Positions 1-5,007 of a DNA stretch of 5,007 nt are shown here, piece by piece. How positions within the stretch are numbered: the stretch's first letter is position 1; each line of letters starts with the position of its first letter. Where the stretch lies: contig NZ_JASNGB010000166.1 of NCBI RefSeq assembly GCF_030271215.1, positions 1 to 5,007 on the forward strand, written 5' to 3'. The position numbers were made by a program, and so were the translations under genes. The DNA comes from Deinococcus rhizophilus. GTDB taxonomy: Bacteria > Deinococcota > Deinococci > Deinococcales > Deinococcaceae. A model generated the notes under the pieces. It made no database searches, was not told the DNA's origin, and worked only from the letters and a program-made list of their open reading frames with translations.

Positions 1-180
<180 letters not shown>

Positions 181-187
181 GGCGCCC

Positions 188-193
188 ACTCTA
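188..193 (-). promoter_or_regulatory. Candidate -10 box of a leaderless minC promoter
   Basis: On the minus strand the hexamer TAGAGT fits TANNNT and is followed by 8 bases and then the ATG at 179. Transcription would then begin at or within a base or two of the start codon, which explains the missing ribosome binding site. No good -35 hexamer is seen at 16-18 bases upstream, so the call rests on position and the -10 match alone. Confidence 0.4.
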
Positions 194-245
194 CCCGCCC
201 CACACGGGTTCCGGTTGAACAGTGTTGAGAGAACTGGACACCCGA

Positions 246-265
246 CGGGAAGGAGCGGGAAGGAG
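246..265. repeat. Tandem duplication of CGGGAAGGAG
   Basis: Two perfect adjacent copies of a 10-base unit (246-255 and 256-265) begin a purine-only stretch that continues as AAGGAAAAAGGG to 277. On the plus strand it resembles repeated Shine-Dalgarno sequence but no start codon with a credible frame follows. On the minus strand it is a polypyrimidine tract upstream of minC. Its function is unknown. Confidence 0.7.
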
Positions 266-290
266 AAGGAAAAAGGGTGACGCATGGGAA

Positions 291-317
291 GCGGGCAGGC
301 GTCCTCAGCGGGCAGGC
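291..317. repeat. Direct repeat GCGGGCAGGC
   Basis: Two perfect 10-base copies at 291-300 and 308-317, start to start 17 bases. In GC-rich DNA a 10-mer this close by chance is uncommon but not impossible. Both contain GGGCA, complementary to the TGCCC in the next repeat pair. Confidence 0.6.
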
Positions 318-330
318 TTGCTCAAGCGAG

Positions 331-366
331 TCCGTTTTGCCCAGGAAGGGGCGTCCGTTCTGCCCA
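331..366. repeat. Direct repeat TCCGTT(T/C)TGCCCA
   Basis: Copies at 331-343 and 354-366 differ at one base, start to start 23 bases. The second copy (354-367) matches 13 of 14 bases of 4819-4832 in the MITE-like element at the other end of the window, so this may be a relic of a related repeat or a shared short motif. Confidence 0.55.
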
Positions 367-473
367 AGACGTGGAAGCACCGGCGCGGCGCAGAGGGGCT
401 AAGGCGGCTGATCCGGAGCCCGTCCCAGGGGGGCAAGCTTCACACTCGGCGCATGGAGGCCCCGGGCGTGCTA

Positions 474-479
474 TAGAAT
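474..479 (+). promoter_or_regulatory. Candidate -10 box for the S1-domain gene
   Basis: TATAGAAT spans 472-479. Read as TAGAAT (474-479) it fits TANNNT and would start transcription near 486-487. It is the only AT-rich hexamer of this kind close to the S1 gene. No good TTGACA-like -35 is present at normal spacing (451-456 is GCATGG), so strength is uncertain. The predicted transcript starts at or next to the ATG at 487 and carries the GGAGGG at 498-503. Confidence 0.45.
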
Positions 480-497
480 GTGCCCTATGCTGATTTC

Positions 498-901
<404 letters not shown>

Positions 902-916
902 GCCCCCCTTTCCCGG

Positions 917-959
917 AACACCTGCCCCGCCCCGCCGCGAGTCAGGTGTTTTTTCTCTT
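917..959 (+). terminator. Intrinsic terminator after the S1 gene
   Basis: AACACCTG (917-924) and CAGGTGTT (943-950) form a perfect 8-base-pair stem around an 18-base C-rich loop. The 3' arm runs into a T-rich tract (949-954, then CTCTTTTT). This is the classic rho-independent shape and it ends 36 bases before the next gene's start codon. Confidence 0.8.
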
Positions 960-979
960 TTTGCCTTTCTCTTTGCCAC

Positions 980-986
980 AGGAGGA
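980..986 (+). promoter_or_regulatory. Strong ribosome binding site for the FAD dehydrogenase
   Basis: AGGAGGA with 9 bases to the ATG at 996. It fixes the start; the open frame extends far upstream through the S1 gene in another frame, but only this ATG has a ribosome binding site and lies just before the nucleotide-binding fold. Confidence 0.85.
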
Positions 987-995
987 ACCCGGACC

Positions 996-2660
996 ATGAC
1001 CCAGGAGACGCAGGCAGACGTGATCGTGGTGGGCGCGGGCCTCGCCGGGCTGGTGGCCGCCGCCGAGGCCGCCGACGCGGGGCGGCGGGTGCTGCTGCTT
1101 GATCAGGAAGGCGAGCAGAATCTGGGCGGACAGGCCCACTGGTCCTTCGGCGGCCTCTTTCTGGTGGACTCGCCCGAGCAGCGGCGGCTGGGCATCCGCG
1201 ACTCGCGCGAGCTGGCCTGGACCGACTGGCAAAATACGGCGGGCTTCGACCGCCCCGACGACCACTGGCCCAGGGCCTGGGCCGAAAGTTACGTGGACTT
1301 CGCGGCGGGCGAGAAGCGGGCGTGGCTGACGGGCCTGGGCCTGCGCTTCTTTCCGGCGGTGGGCTGGGCCGAGCGCGGCTTTCAGGGGGCGGGGGGTCCC
1401 GGCAACTCGGTGCCGCGCTTCCACATCACCTGGGGCACCGGGCCGGGCGTGCTGGAGCCGTTCGTGCGGCGGGTGCGGGAACACGCGGCGGCAGGACGCG
1501 TCCGGATGCGCTTCCGTCACCGGGTGCGCGGCCTGATCTGGGAGGGTGCTGCCGTGGTGGGCGTGCGCGGCGACGTGTTGGAGCCGTCTGACGTGGGCCG
1601 GGGCGAGGCCAGTTCCCGCGTCGTGGTGGACGACTTCGCGCTGCGGGCGGCGGGCGCGGTCGTCGTGACCTCGGGCGGGCTGGGAGGCAACCTCGCGCGG
1701 GTGCGGCGCAACTGGCCCGCCGAGCGGATGGGACCGCCGCCCGCCACCCTGCTCAGCGGGGTGCCCGCCCACGTGGACGGCGAGTTGCAGGCGCAGGTCG
1801 CCGCCCAGGGCGCCAGCCTGATTCACCCCGACCGCATGTGGCACTACACCGAGGGGCTGCGCAACTGGAACCCGGTCTGGCCGGGGCACGGCATCCGGGT
1901 GCTGCCGGGACCCAGCAGCCTGTGGCTGGACCCGGCCGGGCGGCGGCTGCCGCACCCCCACTACCCCGGCGCGGACACGCTGGGCACGCTGTCGCACATC
2001 ACGGGTCAGGGCTACCCCTACACCTGGTTCCTGCTCAACCGGGCGGTCATCAAGAAGGAGTTCGCCCTCTCCGGCTCCGAGCAGAACCCCGACCTCACCG
2101 GCAAGAATCTGCGGGCCACCCTGGGCCGGATGGGCCGGGCGGTGCAGGCCCCCGTGCAGGCGTTTCTCGACCACGGCGAGGATTTCGTGACGGCCGCTGA
2201 TCTGCCTGCCCTCGTCGCGGGGATGAACCGCCTGACCGGGCAGGACCTCGTGAGCCTCGCCACTGTCGAGCGGGAGGTGCGGGAGCGGGACCTGCAAGTG
2301 ATGAACCGGGCGGGCAAGGACCCGCAGCTCGCGCTGGCGCGGGGAGCGCGGGCGCTGATGGGCGAGCGGCTGATCCGGGTGGCCCCGCCCGCCCCGCTGC
2401 TCGACCCCGCCCACGGCCCGCTGATCGCCGTCCGCATGAACATCCTGACCCGCAAGACGCTGGGGGGCCTGGAAACCGACCTCCAGGGCCGGGTGCTGCG
2501 GCCCGGCGGCGAGCCCATCCCCGGCCTGTACGCGGCGGGCGAGGTCGCGGGCTTCGGCGGCGGCGGGATGCACGGCTCCCGCTCGCTGGAGGGGACCTTC
2601 CTGGGGGGCTGCCTCTTTTCCGGGCGGGTGGCGGGGCGGGCGGGCGCGGCGGCGGTGTAG
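996..2660 (+). CDS. FAD-binding dehydrogenase (FAD_binding_2 / Rv0785-like flavoprotein)
   Basis: A 554-residue flavoprotein. The N-terminus carries the dinucleotide-binding fold: beta strand VIVVGAGLAG (GxGxxG at Gly13-Gly15-Gly18), a helix, then a second strand VLLLD ending in acidic Asp36. LGGQAHWSFGGLF follows (43-55). The C-terminus closes the FAD site with GLYAAGE (510-516) and a Gly-rich GFGGGGMHG before a final helix. The large middle part holds the substrate-cap domain, rich in Trp/Tyr/His (DRMWHYTEG near 281, HITGQGYPYTWF near 334). Signature and length match the uncharacterised 'FAD-binding dehydrogenase' group that includes mycobacterial Rv0785, related to ketosteroid dehydrogenases and fumarate reductases. 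There is no signal peptide, so it is probably cytoplasmic. The substrate and electron acceptor are unknown. The Tyr-Pro-Gly-Pro-Gly segment of true 3-ketosteroid dehydrogenases is absent at the equivalent C-terminal place, so steroid activity should not be assumed. No promoter is visible in the 95-base gap after the S1 gene. Confidence 0.88.
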   Translation: MTQETQADVIVVGAGLAGLVAAAEAADAGRRVLLLDQEGEQNLGGQAHWSFGGLFLVDSPEQRRLGIRDSRELAWTDWQNTAGFDRPDDHWPRAWAESYVDFAAGEKRAWLTGLGLRFFPAVGWAERGFQGAGGPGNSVPRFHITWGTGPGVLEPFVRRVREHAAAGRVRMRFRHRVRGLIWEGAAVVGVRGDVLEPSDVGRGEASSRVVVDDFALRAAGAVVVTSGGLGGNLARVRRNWPAERMGPPPATLLSGVPAHVDGELQAQVAAQGASLIHPDRMWHYTEGLRNWNPVWPGHGIRVLPGPSSLWLDPAGRRLPHPHYPGADTLGTLSHITGQGYPYTWFLLNRAVIKKEFALSGSEQNPDLTGKNLRATLGRMGRAVQAPVQAFLDHGEDFVTAADLPALVAGMNRLTGQDLVSLATVEREVRERDLQVMNRAGKDPQLALARGARALMGERLIRVAPPAPLLDPAHGPLIAVRMNILTRKTLGGLETDLQGRVLRPGGEPIPGLYAAGEVAGFGGGGMHGSRSLEGTFLGGCLFSGRVAGRAGAAAV

Positions 2661-2773
2661 GGACCAGCGCCTTCTTCCGGGCCGCACTCCGGGCGACCTC
2701 TCCCTCTTCCCCTTCTGAAGCTCCCCTGAGCCGTTTTAACCCCCGCGTAACCGGGGGGTGGCAGACTCGCCCC
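2661..2773. other. Gap between the FAD dehydrogenase and htrA-type genes
   Basis: 113 bases, pyrimidine-rich in the middle (2696-2715). A short hairpin GCTC-CCCT-GAGC (2720-2731) followed by CGTTTT could be a weak terminator for the upstream gene, though a 4-base-pair stem is poor. No convincing -35/-10 pair for the protease was found; the AT-rich GTTTTAAC (2733-2740) is the only promoter-like patch. Confidence 0.4.
2740..2757 (+). promoter_or_regulatory. GC hairpin over the leader of the protease gene
   Basis: CCCCCG (2740-2745) pairs with CGGGGG (2752-2757) around the 6-base loop CGTAAC. The 3' arm is part of the G-run (2753-2758, then TGG) that is the only Shine-Dalgarno-like sequence before the ATG at 2774, at a long spacing of about 12 bases. 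If the message includes it, folding could restrict ribosome entry. It could also be incidental GC-rich sequence. Confidence 0.3.
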
Positions 2774-4018
2774 ATGAAGAAGAATCTTTCCCTGCTGGCC
2801 CTGACCGGGACGCTCGCGCTGGGCGCCTTCGTGGGGTTTGAACTCTCCGAGCGCACCAGTGCCCAGGTGACGGGGACCCTGCCTGCCACCACCACGTCCG
2901 CCCCGGCGACTTCCGGCACCTCGGCCACCGCCGAGGCGTCCCGCGCCCGCACCCAGTCCGAGACCAACACCGTGCAGGTTGTCAAGGCCCGGCAAGGCGG
3001 CGTGGTCTACGTTGAGGTGACCGACCGGGGCGGTGACAGCAGCCCGCAGGCGCAGCTCCGGCGGGACCTGCAGGAGCGCTTCGGTTTCGAGTTGCCCCAG
3101 CAGGGTCCCCAGGAGAGCGCGGGCAGCGGCTTTTTCGTGAACGCGCAGGGGGACATCCTGACGAACAACCACGTCGTGGAGGGCGCCGACGAGATCACCA
3201 TCCGCCTGCACGGCAGCACCCAGACCTATGCGGCGAAGGTGGTGGGCCGCGCCCCCGACTTCGACCTCGCGCTGATCCGCGCCGAGGGGCTGCCCGCAGG
3301 GACCGTCCGGCCGATCCCGCTGGGGCAGACCGAGGGGCTGGAGGTGGGCCTCAAGGCCATCGCGCTCGGCGCCCCCTTCGGACTGGAGTTCAGCGTCTCG
3401 GAGGGCATCATCTCCAGCCTGGAGCGCACGGTGCCGGTGGGGGCCAAGGGGGTCGAGCAGAACGTGATCCAGACCGACGCGGCGATCAACCCCGGCAACT
3501 CGGGCGGGCCGCTGCTGGACTCGGCGGGACAGGTCATCGGCGTGAACACCCAGATTCTGACCGGGGGCATCGGCCAGAGCGCGGGCGTGGGCTTCGCGGT
3601 TCCGGTGGACACCGTGCGCCGGTTGCTGCCGCAACTGCAGCGCGGCGGCGAGGTCCAGACGCCCACCCTGGGCCTGGGCTTCCGGGACGTGGCGAGCTTC
3701 ACCGCCGAGGAGCGCGAGGGGGCGGGCCTGCCCGAACAGGGCGCCCTCGTCCTTCAGGTGTACCCCGGCAGCCCCGCCGAGCGGGCCGGACTGCGCGGCA
3801 GCACCGCCCCCGCCGGGCAGGGGGAGCAGCCGGTCCCTGGCGGCGACGTGATCACCGCCGTGGACGGCCAGCCGCTGGAGGACGCCGCCGACCTGCCCCG
3901 CGCGGTGATCGGCAAACAGATCGGGGATACCCTGCGCCTCACCGTGCAGCGGGACGGACAGCTCCGCGAGGTGACCGTGCCTCTGCAGGCGTTCGCTCTG
4001 CCGCAGGGCAGGCAGTAA
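2774..4018 (+). CDS. DegP/HtrA-family serine protease (trypsin-like plus PDZ)
   Basis: A 414-residue S1C-family protease for quality control of exported proteins. Residues 1-25 are a signal peptide or membrane anchor: two lysines, a hydrophobic run LSLLALTGTLALGAFVGF, and a possible cleavage site near TSA-Q (30/31). A Ser/Thr/Ala-rich linker runs to about 60. The trypsin-like domain (about 65-290) has the full triad: His133 in TNNHVVEG, Asp164 in DFDLAL, and Ser243 in GNSGGPLL. The AGSGFF segment before His133 and the GVGFAVPVD segment after Ser243 are also typical. One PDZ domain follows (about 293-405). Between its AGL and GGDVI is a roughly 16-residue Gly/Pro/Gln-rich insertion, similar in position to that in chloroplast Deg1-type proteins. 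It is shorter than E. coli DegP (two PDZ domains) and closer to DegS/Deg1 in architecture. The start is chosen because it precedes the signal peptide. It acts in the periplasm or cell envelope; substrates are unknown. Confidence 0.94.
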   Translation: MKKNLSLLALTGTLALGAFVGFELSERTSAQVTGTLPATTTSAPATSGTSATAEASRARTQSETNTVQVVKARQGGVVYVEVTDRGGDSSPQAQLRRDLQERFGFELPQQGPQESAGSGFFVNAQGDILTNNHVVEGADEITIRLHGSTQTYAAKVVGRAPDFDLALIRAEGLPAGTVRPIPLGQTEGLEVGLKAIALGAPFGLEFSVSEGIISSLERTVPVGAKGVEQNVIQTDAAINPGNSGGPLLDSAGQVIGVNTQILTGGIGQSAGVGFAVPVDTVRRLLPQLQRGGEVQTPTLGLGFRDVASFTAEEREGAGLPEQGALVLQVYPGSPAERAGLRGSTAPAGQGEQPVPGGDVITAVDGQPLEDAADLPRAVIGKQIGDTLRLTVQRDGQLREVTVPLQAFALPQGRQ

Positions 4019-4023
4019 CTGGA

Positions 4024-4075
4024 CACGGGACAGGGGCCGGGACGCGTCTTTCCCGGCCCCTCCCTGTCCCCCGTG
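4024..4075. terminator. Long GC hairpin between convergent genes (shared terminator candidate)
   Basis: GGGACA plus GGGGCCGGG (4027-4041) pairs with CCCGGCCCC (4052-4060) and TGTCCC (4065-4070), leaving a 4-base bulge TCCC. CAC and GTG (4024-4026, 4073-4075) can add three more pairs. The loop is 10 bases. It fills almost all of the 61-base gap between the stop of the protease and the stop of the HAD gene. There is no U-tract on either strand, so it may act as a bidirectional pause or barrier, or need Rho. Confidence 0.6.
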
Positions 4076-4079
4076 CCTC

Positions 4080-4757
4080 CTACTGCACCGGGAAAGCCTG
4101 ATCCAGCGCGGCCAGCAGCGCCTGCGGATCGTCGTAAAGGGGATCATGCCCCTCTGCCCCCGGATGGCCGCCGCAGCGCAGCAGCACGTAGGGCACGCCC
4201 GCTTTACGGGCCGCCTCGGCGTCGTAGGGGGTGTCGCCCACCATCAGGGCAGCCCCGGCGGGCAGGCCCAGGGTGTGCAGTCCAGCCTTGATGAGGTCCG
4301 GGTCAGGCTTGCTGTTTTCCACATCGCTGCTGCTGACGCGTTCCAGCTCCAGGTCGCCGAGGCCGATCTGCCGCAGCAGGGCGTCCGCGATCTCGGCCTC
4401 GCCGCTGGTCGCCAGGGCCACCCGCAGGCCGCGTGCCCGCAGGCCCTCGATCAGGGCGCGGGCGCCGGGGGTGGGACGCAGCTCAGGCATCAGCTCCTCG
4501 AAGTGCCGCACCCAGCCGTCGGTCAGGCGTTTTCCCACCTCGCTCTCGGCATCCAGCCCGGTCAGCTCGGGCACCAGCTTGTCGCCGCCCATGCCGATCA
4601 GCGGAAACACCTCTTCGGGGGTCTTCTCGAAGCCCCCGTCGCGCAGCGCCGCCGACCAGGCGCGGGCGTGGGCCAGGTTGGAATCGGCCAGGGTGCCGTC
4701 CACGTCAAGGAGGACGCCGCGCAGGCGTTCCGGGTTCAGGAGGTCAGGTTGGGTCAT
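4080..4757 (-). CDS. HAD-superfamily hydrolase, phosphoglycolate phosphatase / beta-phosphoglucomutase type
   Basis: A 225-residue protein from ATG 4757 to TAG at 4080-4082. The four HAD motifs are intact: motif [11 protein letters not shown] (nucleophile Asp18, general acid Asp20), motif II ATSGE (Thr117 or Ser118), motif III Lys150 in ENSKPDPD, and motif [14 protein letters not shown] (Asp175, Asp179). An alpha-helical cap (about 27-95) is inserted after motif I, which makes it a C1-cap enzyme of the GPH/PGM branch. These are Mg-dependent cytosolic phosphatases of small phosphorylated metabolites. The substrate cannot be told from the sequence. Near the C-terminus is a short Gly/His segment [11 protein letters not shown] (195-205). 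The frame is open upstream to a TTG at 4832, but the added residues would be encoded by the repeat element, so ATG 4757 is chosen. No Shine-Dalgarno is present; a TAGGCT box 7 bases upstream suggests a leaderless message. It converges with the protease gene. Confidence 0.9.
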   Translation of the reverse strand: MTQPDLLNPERLRGVLLDVDGTLADSNLAHARAWSAALRDGGFEKTPEEVFPLIGMGGDKLVPELTGLDAESEVGKRLTDGWVRHFEELMPELRPTPGARALIEGLRARGLRVALATSGEAEIADALLRQIGLGDLELERVSSSDVENSKPDPDLIKAGLHTLGLPAGAALMVGDTPYDAEAARKAGVPYVLLRCGGHPGAEGHDPLYDDPQALLAALDQAFPVQ

Positions 4758-4764
4758 CGCGGCC

Positions 4765-4770
4765 AGCCTA
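4765..4770 (-). promoter_or_regulatory. Candidate -10 box of the HAD gene, made at the repeat-element junction
   Basis: On the minus strand TAGGCT fits TANNNT, with 7 bases between it and the ATG, the leaderless spacing also seen for minC (8) and near the S1 gene (7). TAGG comes from the terminal inverted repeat and CT from the flanking direct repeat. No -35 match is visible at 17 bases upstream. Confidence 0.35.
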
Positions 4771-4838
4771 GAGCATTGGGCAGAATGACGGCCCCCGGGG
4801 AAGGGCGCCCCAGGTGCCTCCATTCTGCCCAATGCTCT
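4770..4838. repeat. Perfect 18-base inverted repeat within the element
   Basis: AGAGCATTGGGCAGAATG (4770-4787) is the exact reverse complement of 4821-4838. The 33-base loop contains the self-complementary CCCCGGGG (4793-4800) and GGGCGCCC (4803-4810). As RNA or extruded DNA this would be a very stable stem on either strand. Confidence 0.9.
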
Positions 4839-4868
4839 TCTTCAATTCGCTCGCTCCGCTCGGCCAAC

Positions 4869-4891
4869 GAATGCGGAAACCCACCGCATTC
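4869..4891. repeat. 8-base-pair hairpin in the right half of the element
   Basis: GAATGCGG (4869-4876) and CCGCATTC (4884-4891) are perfect complements around the loop AAACCCA. It lies between the GCTCGCTCC-rich segment and the right terminal repeat, and the 3' arm overlaps the start of the diverged third arm copy. Confidence 0.85.
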
Positions 4892-4910
4892 TTATGGCAA
4901 ATGCTCTAGG

Positions 4911-5007
4911 GGCCAGGGCAGGCCCGACGCCTTGAGCGCCCCTTGAGCGACGTGGCCCGGCCTGCTGCCCATCCCACCTGGGGACAGTCCGGGAATCCAG
5001 GTCCGGG
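4911..5007. other. Right-hand tail, no gene identified
   Basis: Ninety-seven bases after the element with no supported gene. It holds a 9-base direct repeat CCTTGAGCG (4930-4938 and 4941-4949) and a possible small hairpin ACCTGG/CCAGGT (4976-4981, 4997-5002). Two of the three minus-strand frames entering from the window edge stop in or just after the element's right end, and the third a little further in. A gene truncated by the insertion cannot be excluded, but nothing recognisable is encoded. Confidence 0.4.

Larger units (their letters stand above)
4767..4910. mobile_element. MITE-like small noncoding repeat element, 144 bases
   Basis: Ends are perfect 11-base inverted repeats CCTAGAGCATT (4767-4777) and AATGCTCTAGG (4900-4910). 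Immediately outside both ends is GGCCAG (4761-4766 and 4911-4916), consistent with a 6-base target-site duplication. Inside are a perfect 18-base inverted repeat (4770-4787 with 4821-4838, 33-base GC-rich loop), a GCTCGCTCCGCTCGG segment (4848-4862), and a hairpin GAATGCGG/CCGCATTC (4869-4876, 4884-4891). A diverged third copy of the 18-base arm sits at 4887-4907. It has no coding capacity, so it would depend on a transposase elsewhere. Deinococcus genomes are known to carry families of such small noncoding repeats; which family this belongs to was not checked. Confidence 0.7.

Noticed and set aside
222..476. Small plus-strand open frame upstream of the S1 gene
   Set aside because: Arg/Gly-rich, TTG start without a ribosome binding site, no recognisable features and ending inside the candidate promoter.
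942..2687. Long minus-strand open frame of 581 codons opposite the FAD dehydrogenase
   Set aside because: It is rich in Arg, Pro, Ala and His, has no recognisable domain and mirrors a well-supported flavoprotein. High third-position GC commonly leaves the antisense frame open.
2018..4147. Minus-strand open frame of 709 codons spanning the protease and the end of the FAD gene
   Set aside because: Same GC artefact; it crosses two real genes and the GC hairpin, with low-complexity composition and no domain.
4758..4832. Longer N-terminus for the HAD protein from TTG 4832
   Set aside because: The extra 25 residues would be coded by the repeat element, and homologues begin shortly before the DVDGT motif.
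4848..4862. CRISPR-like or tandem repeat in the GCTCGCTCC segment
   Set aside because: Only a short imperfect pentamer pattern inside the element; no regular repeats and spacers.
4146..4946. Plus-strand open frame of 266 codons opposite the HAD gene
   Set aside because: Antisense shadow of a gene with all four HAD motifs; it also runs through the noncoding element.

Overview
This 5,007-base window is GC-rich chromosomal DNA, most likely from a Deinococcus species. The grounds are the very high third-position GC, the protein flavours (a short S1-domain protein with a Gly/Lys tail, a DegP-like protease with a Ser/Thr/Ala-rich linker, a MinC-like N-terminus), and start regions where a TANNNT box sits only 7-8 bases before an ATG, the geometry of the leaderless mRNAs common in Deinococcus. 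The genus is an inference from memory of these families; no search was run.

Layout. Positions 1-179 (minus strand) hold the first 59 codons of a gene that looks like septum-site protein MinC. A divergent intergenic region of about 330 bases (180-508) holds several short direct repeats and the likely promoters of both flanking genes. An S1-domain RNA-binding protein gene (512-901, plus) follows and ends at a good intrinsic terminator (917-959). Next is a 554-residue flavoprotein of the 'FAD-binding dehydrogenase' group (996-2660, plus), then a secreted or membrane-anchored DegP/HtrA-type serine protease with an intact His-Asp-Ser triad and one PDZ domain (2774-4018, plus). A long GC-rich hairpin separates it from a convergent HAD-superfamily phosphatase gene (4080-4757, minus).

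The most interesting structure lies directly upstream of the HAD gene. A 144-base non-coding element (4767-4910) is bounded by 11-base perfect terminal inverted repeats and flanked exactly by the direct repeat GGCCAG, the signature of a MITE-like or small-noncoding-repeat insertion. It contains a perfect 18-base inverted repeat and a second 8-base-pair hairpin. Its end lies 9 bases from the HAD start codon and supplies four bases of a candidate -10 box, so the insertion may have rebuilt that gene's promoter.

The protein-coding genes look like ordinary chromosomal housekeeping or stress genes and do not form an obvious pathway. I see no phage, CRISPR, toxin-antitoxin or defence system, tRNA or rRNA.
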